Numbered from the stretch's first letter, positions 16,805 through 25,940 are shown. The stretch is DNA of 64,000 bases from Butyrivibrio sp. FCS014 (GCF_000526935.1 NZ_JAHA01000007.1:248001-312000), one strand, 5' to 3'. The notes: a model not told the origin generated them from the sequence alone. Made by a program: numbers and translations.

Positions 16805-17488
16805 TTATTTTGAAAGTTTTGTGTAACCAATACGTCCTTCAGATTTACCAAGATCTTTATAATGGATATAGTAACTCTTTAAGTCAGTGCCATAGGCCTT
16901 TACAAGATCTGCATAGTTTGCTTTGTAGTAATCTACATTAAATTCGGTACATCCCTGACGACCTTCAGCCATGCCATAGTCCTTGAAATGCTGAAGAAGA
17001 GCATCAGCAGTGTTTCCTACTGCCTGAACAACATCAGCATTATGCTCTGCGTAATATGTTGCGTTAAAGATGCAGTCCCAACCAGATGTTAAAGGGTATG
17101 CTTCAAGGGCGGATATTACGGTTGCCTTAACTGCTGGAGCAGTAGTGGTAGTTTTAGTTGTAACTCTGTTACTGGTTGCAGCTGCAGCGTTGCTATGAGC
17201 TGAGCTGTGTCCAAATCCTGATACATGTGACTGGTGAGATTGATGTGAAACATGTGATGAATGACTATAACTGCTACCAGATGAATGTGAACTATGTGAT
17301 CTATGTGATGAATGTGAACGATGTCCTGCAAATACTTCCATTGAGTAAAGCATACTCATAAGGATTACTAATGAACCTACTGCTAAGACTTTGTTTCTTG
17401 AAATATTACCTTCTTCATCAAACAAGTAGTTTTCTACGCTCTTTCCAAGCTTTGGAAAATTAAAATTCTCATCCATCATTGTATCCAC
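16805..17488 (-). CDS. hxsA: HxsA-like His-Xaa-Ser repeat precursor
   Basis: 227 residues. One membrane segment or signal (VLAVGSLVILMSMLYSMEVFA, about residues 34-54) is followed at once by about ten His-x-Ser triplets (residues 56-90), the substrate-like repeat of the His-Xaa-Ser (HXS) system. A Thr/Ala-rich linker leads to two repeats of about 45 residues with an FNxxYYxxxNxDV...G...EGRxG pattern (about 137-223). Radical SAM enzymes of the next two genes are expected to modify the repeat. The export end and EGR repeats suggest a product anchored on or released to the surface. It is last in the operon. Confidence 0.85.
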   Translation of the reverse strand: MDTMMDENFNFPKLGKSVENYLFDEEGNISRNKVLAVGSLVILMSMLYSMEVFAGHRSHSSHRSHSSHSSGSSYSHSSHVSHQSHQSHVSGFGHSSAHSNAAAATSNRVTTKTTTTAPAVKATVISALEAYPLTSGWDCIFNATYYAEHNADVVQAVGNTADALLQHFKDYGMAEGRQGCTEFNVDYYKANYADLVKAYGTDLKSYYIHYKDLGKSEGRIGYTKLSK

Positions 17489-18873
17489 CTCTCCAAAATA
17501 TCAATAACATTTTTATCATCTTTATGTAAGATACCGAAGTAGTAGTCTAACATACCTGCGTAAATTTTGCAACGATTATTGCCTGGTGCCTTTGCGAATA
17601 AATCATTGTCAACAGCGTAGTTAATTACTGGACAGACACCGCAATATGGTTGATAAACACAGTCGCAACATCCAGGAATTGCTTCGAGACAACTGGCTGT
17701 GCAAACCGTTTTACAAACACCTGAATCAATAAGGGCGTTGTAGTCTGAAGTAAAAACGTCTCCCATCTTGAAAGCCGGGTCCCCCATCTCAGCAACCATA
17801 CGTCCTTCATCGCAAGTATATATATTTCCGTCATAATAAATAGCAATTTGACCAACAGCAGCACCACAAGGGGACCTAAGCTCCATGTAGTTGCTTGAAT
17901 ATCCATGCAATATTTTTGTTAAGAAAATATTTGCGTGGCCTTCACTGAAAACAGTACCGTTAGCGTTGATCTCTATAATATGATCAAGAGCTCTTTTGTA
18001 GAAAGCTAAGAATTCATTTGGTGTATATCCAATTTTCTCCCAATGGTCATTTGCATAACCAAGTTTGGTAAGTGGTCGTATGAATATGTTATTGAAGCCA
18101 AGCTCAAGGTAGGTATCAACAATTTCCTTAGCATGATCCAAGCTAAAACGCGTAGTGGTCTGAATGGCGCCAAGACTTATTCCGCGGTCTCTGAGCATTT
18201 TGATTCCTCGTATAGCTGCGCTATAAGATCCGCCACCACCCTGGCGAAAAGGTCTGTTGGAATTGTGAACAAGCTCATTTCCATCTAATGAAACAGATAC
18301 TTGAACCTTGTGATCAGAAAGATAATCAGCAATTTCATCTGTTAGAAGAGAAAGATTGGAAACGAGATTGTAGGCAATCTCCTTATTTCCTTTTCTTGAA
18401 TCTGCATACTCAATGATATGCTTTATCGTTTCAAAATTTAAAAGTGGTTCTCCGCCCTGAAATTCCACAGTTATAGAGCTGAGAGGAGATTGAAGAGCTA
18501 TTTCTACACCCCTTTCAGCAATTTCTTTGCTCATTAAGCCTTTTGTGGAACTGTTTTCAGACTGAGCCTGACAGTATACACAATTAAGGTTACAGCTATT
18601 AGTCATGACAAATATGAAGAGTCCGGTCGATTGAAGCAGGTGGCATTTCATATCTCTCAAATACGGAACGCTTTTCTCTAGGTAAGCCTGCCTAGATTCT
18701 CCTGTCAAAAAGAATTTCTCCGTGAGGCTCTCACGAAGAGCTGGTTCCAGAGCGTTTGCATTGCCTGTAACTAGTGTCTTCAATGAGCTTTTGTCAATGA
18801 ATTCATAACGTCCAAAATCATTGGTTATAAGGTATTCGTTTTCAAATTCTTTGAAATTAAAATAATTTATCAT
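17476..18873 (-). CDS. hxsB: HxsB-like radical SAM/SPASM maturase
   Basis: 465 residues from ATG 18873, which overlaps the previous stop as TAATG; an upstream start in the same frame would run deep into the preceding gene. The radical SAM cluster is CNLNCVYC, followed by EFQGGEPLLN. The C-terminus has a SPASM-type set of cysteines (CGAAVG, CDEGRM, CKTVCTASC, CCDCVYQPYCGVC) for auxiliary Fe-S clusters. Overlaps hxsA by 13 bases. It should modify the HxsA His/Ser repeat; the chemistry is not known to me. Confidence 0.87.
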   Translation of the reverse strand: MINYFNFKEFENEYLITNDFGRYEFIDKSSLKTLVTGNANALEPALRESLTEKFFLTGESRQAYLEKSVPYLRDMKCHLLQSTGLFIFVMTNSCNLNCVYCQAQSENSSTKGLMSKEIAERGVEIALQSPLSSITVEFQGGEPLLNFETIKHIIEYADSRKGNKEIAYNLVSNLSLLTDEIADYLSDHKVQVSVSLDGNELVHNSNRPFRQGGGGSYSAAIRGIKMLRDRGISLGAIQTTTRFSLDHAKEIVDTYLELGFNNIFIRPLTKLGYANDHWEKIGYTPNEFLAFYKRALDHIIEINANGTVFSEGHANIFLTKILHGYSSNYMELRSPCGAAVGQIAIYYDGNIYTCDEGRMVAEMGDPAFKMGDVFTSDYNALIDSGVCKTVCTASCLEAIPGCCDCVYQPYCGVCPVINYAVDNDLFAKAPGNNRCKIYAGMLDYYFGILHKDDKNVIDILERWIQ

Positions 18874-19991
18874 TATAAGATTGGTTTTACCGAATTGGCC
18901 AGATAGCGATCCGTTCCGGTAAACATTCCTCCACATGCATTTTTCTCTTTACAGGTACTGCAAGCATCAGCATATTTAATCTTGTGCTCTGTTATACTAT
19001 GTGCGCATATATTCCAATAAGGGCGATCAACAAAGCATAATGGGAAATTGTAAATGGCTACATCAATTGCGTTCTCAACAAGAATATCTATTGCCGGACG
19101 CATGTTTTCAAATGCTTCTTCATATGGAATCCATACTTTGTCGCTATTAACAAGGGCGTTACCCAGCATTTCCATGCCCATAATCTTGACACTATCTATG
19201 TTGGGAAAATTTTTGCAGATGTATTTGGCCAAGGAAGGAAGATATTCAGCGTTCAGCTTACTGACAACAATTCTGATTTCTACAGAAACCATTTTAGTTG
19301 CCAAAAGATTCTTGATCCCAGCTGTTGTCTGAAGAAAGCTTCCTTTGGCTTGTGATATGGTATCATGGACTTCTGCGACATGAGCATGTAGCGGTATTCC
19401 TACCAGAAAGTCTTCAGGTACAACTTCTGCGAATTTGCGGCAATATTCATGGCTTGAAAAAACACGTCCATTAGATAAAAGCAAATAGGACTGAGCTTTG
19501 TTTCCGTCTTTTAGCTGCTTCAAGATATCAAATATTTTTTCCTTGATAATAAATGGCTCTCCGCCGGTAATTGTAAGATGCTCCATTCTACATGGCATAT
19601 ATCTTATAAGCTCATCCTGTATTTCGAATGGAACAGTATGGCCATCTCTTCTGGCAGGCTCTGCCATAGGGCACATTATACAGTTGGAGTTACATTTATC
19701 TGTAATGTATAAGGTGTTGTCATTGGTCATCCCAAATGAACTGGCAATTTTCTTGTTGTTAATCTCTATGCAAGCATTCTCACCGAGACTAATCAAGTAA
19801 TTCAGTTCTTCTTCTGATAAACTGAAAGATATATTCTCAGGCAAGAGAGTAGCTTGAGAGTCAGCAACATAAAAAGTGTTAAAATCAGCGCTTATATACT
19901 GATCAGCCAGTTCTTTGCTGAAAGATAGTTTGTATATATAATTTGATCCGTTGAATCCTTGTAAAATTATCGCCAATTGCTTATACCCCAT
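18873..19991 (-). CDS. hxsC: HxsC-like radical SAM maturase
   Basis: 372 residues. The radical SAM cluster is CNSNCIMC, with LTITGGEPFI just after it. C-terminal cysteines (ACSTCKEKNACGGMF) may bind one extra cluster. It is shorter than the SPASM partner, matching the HxsC/HxsB pair known from HXS systems. It overlaps the prepilin-peptidase gene by 25 bases and abuts hxsB, so all are co-translated. Confidence 0.85.
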   Translation of the reverse strand: MGYKQLAIILQGFNGSNYIYKLSFSKELADQYISADFNTFYVADSQATLLPENISFSLSEEELNYLISLGENACIEINNKKIASSFGMTNDNTLYITDKCNSNCIMCPMAEPARRDGHTVPFEIQDELIRYMPCRMEHLTITGGEPFIIKEKIFDILKQLKDGNKAQSYLLLSNGRVFSSHEYCRKFAEVVPEDFLVGIPLHAHVAEVHDTISQAKGSFLQTTAGIKNLLATKMVSVEIRIVVSKLNAEYLPSLAKYICKNFPNIDSVKIMGMEMLGNALVNSDKVWIPYEEAFENMRPAIDILVENAIDVAIYNFPLCFVDRPYWNICAHSITEHKIKYADACSTCKEKNACGGMFTGTDRYLANSVKPIL

Positions 19992-21004
19992 ATTACAGTG
20001 TAAATAAGTAGTCCGCTAAAGATAAAGATTGCGTAAGGCACCTTACGGACAATCTGAACTTCTTTAAGGCCGTTCTTTGATTCTCCCCATCTTATAACAG
20101 CTTCAGCCTCCTCGGCAGTAAGTCTGCTGCGCATGTCTTCCTTGGAAATACCGGGTAATCCTTTTACTCTGGATCTAGACATGAACATAGTAGTGAAACT
20201 TGAGAGAATCATTCCTTTTTTGACTTCAGAAGTAGGAATGGTTGCGTAATTATACTCGCTTATCATTAGTCTTAGTAACATGATTATTACTACGAGAAGG
20301 TAGTATTTTAATCTGCCAATACTCAAGAACCATTCGCCGGTATATATAGATAATGCTACGGAAAGGATAAGGGCAGTAATAACAGCAGGAAGCTTTTTTA
20401 AGAAATCGAATGAGGAAATCAACAATATTAAGCTTATGTTGATTCCTAAAATAGCCCACCCATGGTTGTTAAACCAGTCTTTGGCGAAATAGTTTTCAAG
20501 CTTTAGTGCAAAAGAAATATAGATGATATTTCTTATGTATGCGATAAAAAATTGTTTGGCATTCTTAGTGACATTTTTAAAAGAAAAATTGCCCTTATGA
20601 GTGATGAAGAGCCATATCGATTCAAATAGTAGATAAGCAAAGCTTACAATAAAGCTAAGAGCAACTACTATTACTCCCCAGGGAACAAGATTGCCAGCAA
20701 GCATACAGTAATTGGCTGGTAAAAGAATGCCTAATACAGAAAGCAATTTGCTGTCTCCTGCGGCCCAAATGTGCAATATATATAGAATCAAAGAGAATAC
20801 AACTACAAGGGTAAGATTGATAAAATAAGCTCCCCATATTATGTTTGTTTTTAATATGTACTGTGCGATTGTTAATGCAATTCCTGCTATTCCGAAAATG
20901 AGTAATATTTTGTTGCTGATGCGATTTTCTCTTATGTCAGTTATGGAAGTAATTATTCCCAGAATTAAAGCAAGTATTGTTGCGGTCAATGGAAGTATAA
21001 TCAT
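19967..21004 (-). CDS. Prepilin-peptidase-like (A24) membrane protease in the hxs operon
   Basis: 345 residues with about eight membrane helices. It has the two aspartates of A24 peptidases: SITDIRENRISN (Asp23) and AAGDSKLL (Asp84), the latter in place of the usual GxGD. The N-terminal Cys domain of PilD is absent, as in TadV/CpaA. A cytoplasmic insertion (about 255-320) is extra. In this operon it may cut the HxsA leader: HxsA has EEGNISRNK just before its hydrophobic segment. That substrate link is inference. Start ATG overlaps the upstream stop (ATGA). Confidence 0.75.
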   Translation of the reverse strand: MIILPLTATILALILGIITSITDIRENRISNKILLIFGIAGIALTIAQYILKTNIIWGAYFINLTLVVVFSLILYILHIWAAGDSKLLSVLGILLPANYCMLAGNLVPWGVIVVALSFIVSFAYLLFESIWLFITHKGNFSFKNVTKNAKQFFIAYIRNIIYISFALKLENYFAKDWFNNHGWAILGINISLILLISSFDFLKKLPAVITALILSVALSIYTGEWFLSIGRLKYYLLVVIIMLLRLMISEYNYATIPTSEVKKGMILSSFTTMFMSRSRVKGLPGISKEDMRSRLTAEEAEAVIRWGESKNGLKEVQIVRKVPYAIFIFSGLLIYTVIWGISNWR

Positions 21005-21210
21005 AAGTTCATGAGTCCTAAAACATAATTTGAAAACTCTTTTAATACAAGCTGAGGATCAGGCTTGCTGGATACTACAGTGCAAATGTAATACTCGTGG
21101 TTTTCATCCATTTTTATATTAGCAAATCCTTTATATGCGGCAATGGCCGCAAGGATAGAGGACTTGTCATAGAATTTTTTTGTCAGTGCAACGGAATTAT
21201 TCATTTTCAA
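21001..21210 (-). CDS. Second small HxsD-like protein
   Basis: 69 residues. The order of segments, a basic N-terminus, a KKFYDKSSILAAIAAYKGFA helix, a short beta strand pair (YYICTVVSS) and a C-terminal helix (LVLKEFSNYVLGLM), parallels the HxsD protein encoded just upstream, though much shorter. It could be a truncated paralogue or a peptide-recognition (RRE-like) partner. It overlaps both neighbours, so it is translated in the operon. Confidence 0.55.
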   Translation of the reverse strand: MKMNNSVALTKKFYDKSSILAAIAAYKGFANIKMDENHEYYICTVVSSKPDPQLVLKEFSNYVLGLMNL

Positions 21211-21544
21211 ACCAATCCTTTAGTATATTATCAACATCTTGAATATCTGCTCCGTCATCAATATCTGCTTCCCCTTCGATGATTGTTGATGCCATGGCAC
21301 GTCCCAATGTTATTTCACGGATTGTTCTTGTGCGCGTTGATATAACATAACGAGCTGCCTGTGCAAGCATTTCGTTATCAAAGTCTCCCTCAGATATAGG
21401 AGTTGAGCCATCTTTAGGAGTGATTGTTACAATATATTCGCCGTCTTTTTTATCGATATGAATGTAGGAATGATCTAAGAACCTGTAAGAGGCTTTGATC
21501 AGTACTTCTTTTGGATATAAATCTTCTGGATACTTAATTGTCAT
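21197..21544 (-). CDS. hxsD: HxsD-like protein
   Basis: 115 residues from ATG 21544 (AGGATGGG upstream). LYPKEVLIKASYRFLDHSYI and the YIVTITPKDGS strand match the HxsD pattern, and DFDNEMLAQAARYVISTRTR continues it. HxsD is a small partner protein of the HXS maturases; its role is not known to me. It is first in the operon, so the promoter lies in the AT-rich 21560-21700 stretch. An acidic C-terminus (ADIDDGADIQDV) is unusual. Confidence 0.7.
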   Translation of the reverse strand: MTIKYPEDLYPKEVLIKASYRFLDHSYIHIDKKDGEYIVTITPKDGSTPISEGDFDNEMLAQAARYVISTRTRTIREITLGRAMASTIIEGEADIDDGADIQDVDNILKDWFENE

Positions 21545-21858
21545 ATAAAAACCCATCCTAATATTTTTGTCTTTTATTCTACTATATTTAATAATAATAA
21601 ATAGCTTTCTTACAATATTTTCATGGATGTTTAGCAATTGTTTATTTATTGCTGTATGATTCCCCGTTTAGTAAGTGGAATTAAGGCTATGCAAGAATGA
21701 TTATCATACTTTGAGTGACTATTGATGTCAAGGAATTGTTTACGGTATTTTATAAAACAAGGACAAAATGTGAAAATTTACATTACTCTGTGGGAATGAT
21801 GGGGGACGGACATTGCGGTTGTCACACAAAGATAAGAGATGAATAATGAGTATATATG

Positions 21859-21895
21859 CAGCTGAAACGATATTTTCGCTTTAGCTGTTTTTTTG
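21859..21895 (+). terminator. Orphan terminator, sister of the one at 12099
   Basis: AGCTGAAACGA pairs with TCGCTTTAGCT and is followed by GTTTTTTTG. No plus-strand gene lies upstream: the hxs genes point away. The flanks resemble those at 12061-12136. Nothing else is evident in 21545-22052 beyond AT-rich sequence. Confidence 0.7.
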
Positions 21896-22052
21896 TATGA
21901 AAAACAGCTGTGGTTGATTATATTTTGAAAATAAAATGTTTAGAACAGCTTTATTGAAAATATATCTTTGTGTAAAGGATAATAATTGATGTAAAGAGTA
22001 TTTTGTTTAAATGTGTTATTTATGATTATTGCTTTGTAAACATCGCTATATG

Positions 22053-22081
22053 TTGACAATATATGAAAAATATTGTCTAAT
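22053..22081 (+). promoter_or_regulatory. Promoter with operator between -35 and -10
   Basis: TTGACA, 17 bases, TCTAAT. The inverted repeat GACAATAT-N7-ATATTGTC (22055-22077) fills the spacer and overlaps both boxes. A repressor bound here would shut off the restriction island. Confidence 0.7.
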
Positions 22082-22118
22082 AATAGCAAATGTAGTGCAT
22101 AAATGGAAAGGGTATTTT

Positions 22119-22343
22119 ATGGCGACAGAACAAGAGAAAAGCGAACGCTTCAAACGGGTGGCAGAAGGAAGGACTAATAAGATAATTGATCAACTTCGCC
22201 TGTTGGGAAATTGTGCTAATAAATCTAACTATGAATATAGTGATGAAGATATCAAAAAAATCTTTTCGGCAATAGAAAATGAACTGAGGCTTACTAAAGC
22301 AAAGTATCAGGCTAAGCAGAAGAACAAAAAATTTGAATTATAA
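22119..22343 (+). CDS. Small regulatory-type protein, first gene of the restriction island
   Basis: 74 basic residues: RFKRVAEGRTNKIIDQLRLL, then GNCANKSNYEYSDEDIKKIF. Similar short proteins with an ANxxNYxY segment occur ahead of restriction genes; I cannot name a family. ATG 22119 has GGAAAGGG upstream. It is 12 bases before the GHKL ATPase gene and directly behind the palindrome-bearing promoter, so it could be the controller; no clear helix-turn-helix is visible. Confidence 0.65.
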   Translation: MATEQEKSERFKRVAEGRTNKIIDQLRLLGNCANKSNYEYSDEDIKKIFSAIENELRLTKAKYQAKQKNKKFEL

Positions 22344-22354
22344 GGAGTGGAGTT

Positions 22355-24307
22355 ATGAAGAAATGGCGCTATATATCAAATAATAATTCTACTATCGTAG
22401 GAATAAACGATGCAGGCATTGAAACTTTTACTGCAAATATGAATAAGTCTTTGGTGCGTGAGAATATACAGAATGCGCTAGATGCGATTTTGCCAGGGTC
22501 AGATAAACCAGTAGAAGTGGAATTTGTTTTATTTGATGTGTCTAGAGAAGCTATTCCAGATGTTGATACATTACAAGATGCAATTATTAAGTGTAAGAAA
22601 AGTAATGTAACTGAGCCTGATGCATATAAGTTCTTTGAAGCAGCAGAAAAGGTGATATCGTCTGAAAACATAAGAATATTAAGGATAAGTGATCATAATA
22701 CTATTGGGTTAGAAGGTACAGATACTTGTGAAAAAGGAACAAGCTGGAGTCGTCTAGTAAAAGAAAGCGGATCTTCTAATAAAGGACAAGGGTCAGGCGG
22801 AAGCTTTGGAATAGGTAAATCTGCATCTTTTGCGTGTTCAGACTTAAGAACAGTATTCTATTCTTCGAAAGATACAAGAGGATTATTGTCAAATATAGGT
22901 GTCGCAAAACTAGTCTCATTTGAAGATGAGTCTGTAGGAGGGTGGACCACAGGTACATGCTACTATTCTGATGATAATAGATTTGTAGCGATACCAGAGT
23001 TGGCTGCTTTTGATGCTAGCTACAAAAGAACGAATTCTGGGACTGACATATATGTAATAGGCATGCATGATGTTGATGATTTTGAAAAGACTTTTATAGA
23101 TGCCGTTTTATACGATTTCTTGGTTTCTATTGTAAAAGGGAAACTAATTGTGAGAGTACAGGATAAAATAATTGATAATAAAAGTCTTCCAAGATATATG
23201 TCGGCCATTAACCCATATGAATCTGATGAGGCGAAAGAATTATTGGATTATTATCATATATTGACTTCTAATGATCCGACAATCAAAGAAATCAAGTTGG
23301 ATTCAAAAGTATATGGAGAAAAATACGGCTTCAAGGATGGAGAATGCACCTTACTATTAAAAGAATCTGAAGGATTAAATAGAAAAGTTCTTATAACAAG
23401 ACGGGCAGGAATGCGCATATTAGAGCAAAACCGGATAAGTGGTTCGATTGAGTTTTCAGGGGTCATGATAATTGATGGAGATAATATGAATGAGGCATTT
23501 AAAAAGATGGAAGTGCCTTCGCACGATGCTTGGGAACCTGGTAGATGCAGAGGAGAAACTAAGAAATATACAGCCATACTAACTGATTTCAAAAAATATA
23601 TTAAAGGTTGTGTTATAGAATGCTTTGCTAAGGATAACACTACTTCTATGGATGCTATAGGAGCAAGCGATTTCCTTCCTGATTCGATAGAAAGCGAAGA
23701 AGAAAAGCTTCAGAAAAACGAGTTGAGTACGAGAGTGCTTGCCCTGAATGTAAGTGATAAGACGCCCAGCAAATCCAAATCAAAAGCTTTAGATTTGGCG
23801 GATATAGATGAGATGGTATCTGGCGAGGGTGGCGGAAGCCGAGAAAAACAACCAGTTCCTGGCCCAAATCCGGGACCTACCCCACCAGGACCAAATCCAG
23901 GACCTGGGCCAGGGCCAAATCCGGGACCAGAACCAGGACCGAATGACGGAGAAGGTCAGGGTGAGAGCGCTGGAAAAACATCCTCGTTTAAGGAAATTAG
24001 CGTTAAGAAAAGGCTTATATGTAAGAATGCAGATGATGGAATATATACACTGAGGATGATTACTCCATCTGACGCTCCAAAAGGAAAGTTGCTATTTTCT
24101 ATTTCTGGCGAACAGAGCGATTTTGATTTGCCGATTAAAGAAGCAAAGATTATTTTAGGTACCCAGTCTACAACAGTGGCAAGCATATCAGGAAATTCAA
24201 TTATTCTTGATAATATGAAAAAGGGCGAGTCGGTTTTGATGGAAATAAAAGTGGATTTTGAAGGTTATTGCATGATGGAGGTTGATTATTATGCGAATAA
24301 AAAATAG
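22355..24307 (+). CDS. GHKL (HSP90/MutL/MORC-type) ATPase
   Basis: 650 residues. Motif N1 is VRENIQNALDAI (Asn and Asp bind Mg-ATP), N2 is LRISDHNTIGL, and the G-box is GSGGSFGIGKSASF. Residues 505-540 form a Pro/Gly repeat (PGPNPGP units) that looks like a flexible stalk. A beta-rich C-terminal domain follows. GHKL ATPases close like clamps on ATP; MutL/MORC-like forms are known as helpers in restriction systems. The next gene starts within its 3' end (ATG 24291), suggesting coupling. Confidence 0.85.
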   Translation: MKKWRYISNNNSTIVGINDAGIETFTANMNKSLVRENIQNALDAILPGSDKPVEVEFVLFDVSREAIPDVDTLQDAIIKCKKSNVTEPDAYKFFEAAEKVISSENIRILRISDHNTIGLEGTDTCEKGTSWSRLVKESGSSNKGQGSGGSFGIGKSASFACSDLRTVFYSSKDTRGLLSNIGVAKLVSFEDESVGGWTTGTCYYSDDNRFVAIPELAAFDASYKRTNSGTDIYVIGMHDVDDFEKTFIDAVLYDFLVSIVKGKLIVRVQDKIIDNKSLPRYMSAINPYESDEAKELLDYYHILTSNDPTIKEIKLDSKVYGEKYGFKDGECTLLLKESEGLNRKVLITRRAGMRILEQNRISGSIEFSGVMIIDGDNMNEAFKKMEVPSHDAWEPGRCRGETKKYTAILTDFKKYIKGCVIECFAKDNTTSMDAIGASDFLPDSIESEEEKLQKNELSTRVLALNVSDKTPSKSKSKALDLADIDEMVSGEGGGSREKQPVPGPNPGPTPPGPNPGPGPGPNPGPEPGPNDGEGQGESAGKTSSFKEISVKKRLICKNADDGIYTLRMITPSDAPKGKLLFSISGEQSDFDLPIKEAKIILGTQSTTVASISGNSIILDNMKKGESVLMEIKVDFEGYCMMEVDYYANKK

Positions 24308-25154
24308 TCTATCCCCATATCCTATTCTTAATGATTATGGAGATGATTATACAGAGTCTTCATTTACAGTAGACTATGACGTGAAAACCCAGTTTTCAGA
24401 AATATGTGGTGATTTAAGCTTTAAGCTAAATAATAAAGGAATCAAAAAGTTGATAGAAGATAGGAAGGCACAGTATGTAGCGCATATTGAATGCCCATTG
24501 ACATGCTATCGAATGGCCAAAAAAACATATGAACCATATTTGAGTTTTAGCATAGACAGTGCTGAGGTGTCGAAGGTTATTGAAATACGTACTTTTATTG
24601 TGCTGTTGGAGGATATCGAAGATTTTTCATCAGAAAGATTTCATCCAGATTATGCGGGTCAATCATTTAATCTGTCTTCACATCAAATAATTGCTGTGGG
24701 AACGGCTAAAGATTTTAAAATAAAGAATGATGATAGGAATTTGGATTCGCTTCCATCAATTATAACAATTGAAAAGCTAAGTGATGATAAACGAGGTTCT
24801 ATAGCTGTTAATACAGACAATGATGAGCACATAATAATAGGGCTTACAGAAGAAGTGTATGAGCAATATAGAAACTTGGGGCGGAATAGGTTTAAATCTA
24901 CGGCATTTAGTCTAGTACTATTGCCGGCATTATTGATTGTTTTACAAAGGATGCACCAAGGGAAAGACGACGATGAGTTTTCATCAAAGCATTGGTTTCA
25001 GGTAATCAAGAATCTGTTAGAAAAGAACGACTGTAAACTTGAAAACATATCAGCAGAAGATGATTCTTTGCTAAAAGTGTGTCAAAAGATTTTTTCCGAT
25101 CCAATTGCAAGGAGCTTTAAAGAACTAAAGGATAGAAGTGAAAGGATGGAATAA
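24291..25154 (+). CDS. Unknown protein coupled to the GHKL ATPase
   Basis: 287 residues from ATG 24291 (GATTATT upstream), inside the 3' end of the ATPase gene; an ATG at 24282 adds three residues. Beta-rich N-terminal two-thirds (SFTVDYDVKTQFSEICG, YVAHIECPLTCYRM) and a helical end with a hydrophobic stretch (FSLVLLPALLIVLQRM, about 205-220). No nuclease motif recognised. Position argues for a subunit acting with the ATPase. Confidence 0.7.
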   Translation: MRIKNSLSPYPILNDYGDDYTESSFTVDYDVKTQFSEICGDLSFKLNNKGIKKLIEDRKAQYVAHIECPLTCYRMAKKTYEPYLSFSIDSAEVSKVIEIRTFIVLLEDIEDFSSERFHPDYAGQSFNLSSHQIIAVGTAKDFKIKNDDRNLDSLPSIITIEKLSDDKRGSIAVNTDNDEHIIIGLTEEVYEQYRNLGRNRFKSTAFSLVLLPALLIVLQRMHQGKDDDEFSSKHWFQVIKNLLEKNDCKLENISAEDDSLLKVCQKIFSDPIARSFKELKDRSERME

Positions 25155-25159
25155 TCTGT

Positions 25160-25903
25160 ATGGTTTTAAGGTATCTGGATCAAAAGGCTATAGATGATAT
25201 AAAACTAAATTATGATGTTTATAAGGACCATTTTAATGATGATACTAATAGATGGTTTTTAAGTAAGTTTTCAGAAAAAGGATGGCTAAAGGAATCTAAA
25301 ATCCAGTGTAGTGATTTCGGTCTTGTGACGGAGGGAGACTATGCGGTTACTGATAGAGAAAATGTGAAAATACTATATGAGGCGCTAAAAGATCTGAGCC
25401 CGGCTATAGCTACGGATGAGAGATTGTGGGCAGGTATGCTATTTGGCCAGCTTTGGGAGTATGTCAGATATCGTAGAGAGAAAGAATTGGCATCTGGCGA
25501 TAAACAAAACATTATGAATTCCTTCTTGTTTATGCGTGGTACGAAGAGGAGCTGCTTTGTAAATTGCTTATCTAGATTATGGTGGACTGGATTTCTTCTT
25601 TATGACAGAGACGGGACAGATCATTATGATGCAATAAATTTTGTCTGTGAGAATGCCTATGCTTCGCTTATAGTACTTCTTTCATCCAATAGTTTTGCAT
25701 CTAATAAAGAATTGATATTTGGAATATTGGATGCAATCAAGGAACGAAAGGATAAAGGGGAAAAAATAGGAAGATACCACTTTGTAGAAGCAGATAAGTA
25801 TCTGAATTGCTTGGGCGGAACACAACTTTTGGATACAATGACTAGAGAAGATGTTAAGAGAAAAGTATCTATACAATTAAATAAAATCTATGGTGTGATA
25901 TAA
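25160..25903 (+). CDS. DUF6339-like protein
   Basis: 247 residues, five bases after the previous gene. Pattern YRREKE, SFLFMRGTKRSCFVNCLSRL and WWTGFLLYDRD matches DUF6339, a family found in defence islands with GHKL-type genes. The central Arg/Cys-rich helix could bind nucleic acid. Followed by a strong terminator, so it closes the first transcription unit. Confidence 0.65.
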   Translation: MVLRYLDQKAIDDIKLNYDVYKDHFNDDTNRWFLSKFSEKGWLKESKIQCSDFGLVTEGDYAVTDRENVKILYEALKDLSPAIATDERLWAGMLFGQLWEYVRYRREKELASGDKQNIMNSFLFMRGTKRSCFVNCLSRLWWTGFLLYDRDGTDHYDAINFVCENAYASLIVLLSSNSFASNKELIFGILDAIKERKDKGEKIGRYHFVEADKYLNCLGGTQLLDTMTREDVKRKVSIQLNKIYGVI

Positions 25904-25908
25904 GGTTA

Positions 25909-25940
25909 GCTGGCTCCGTTTGATGGGGCCAGCTTTTTTT
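25909..25940 (+). terminator. Intrinsic terminator
   Basis: GCTGGCTCC pairs with GGGGCCAGC and is followed by seven T. Separates the ATPase genes from vsr. Confidence 0.88.
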
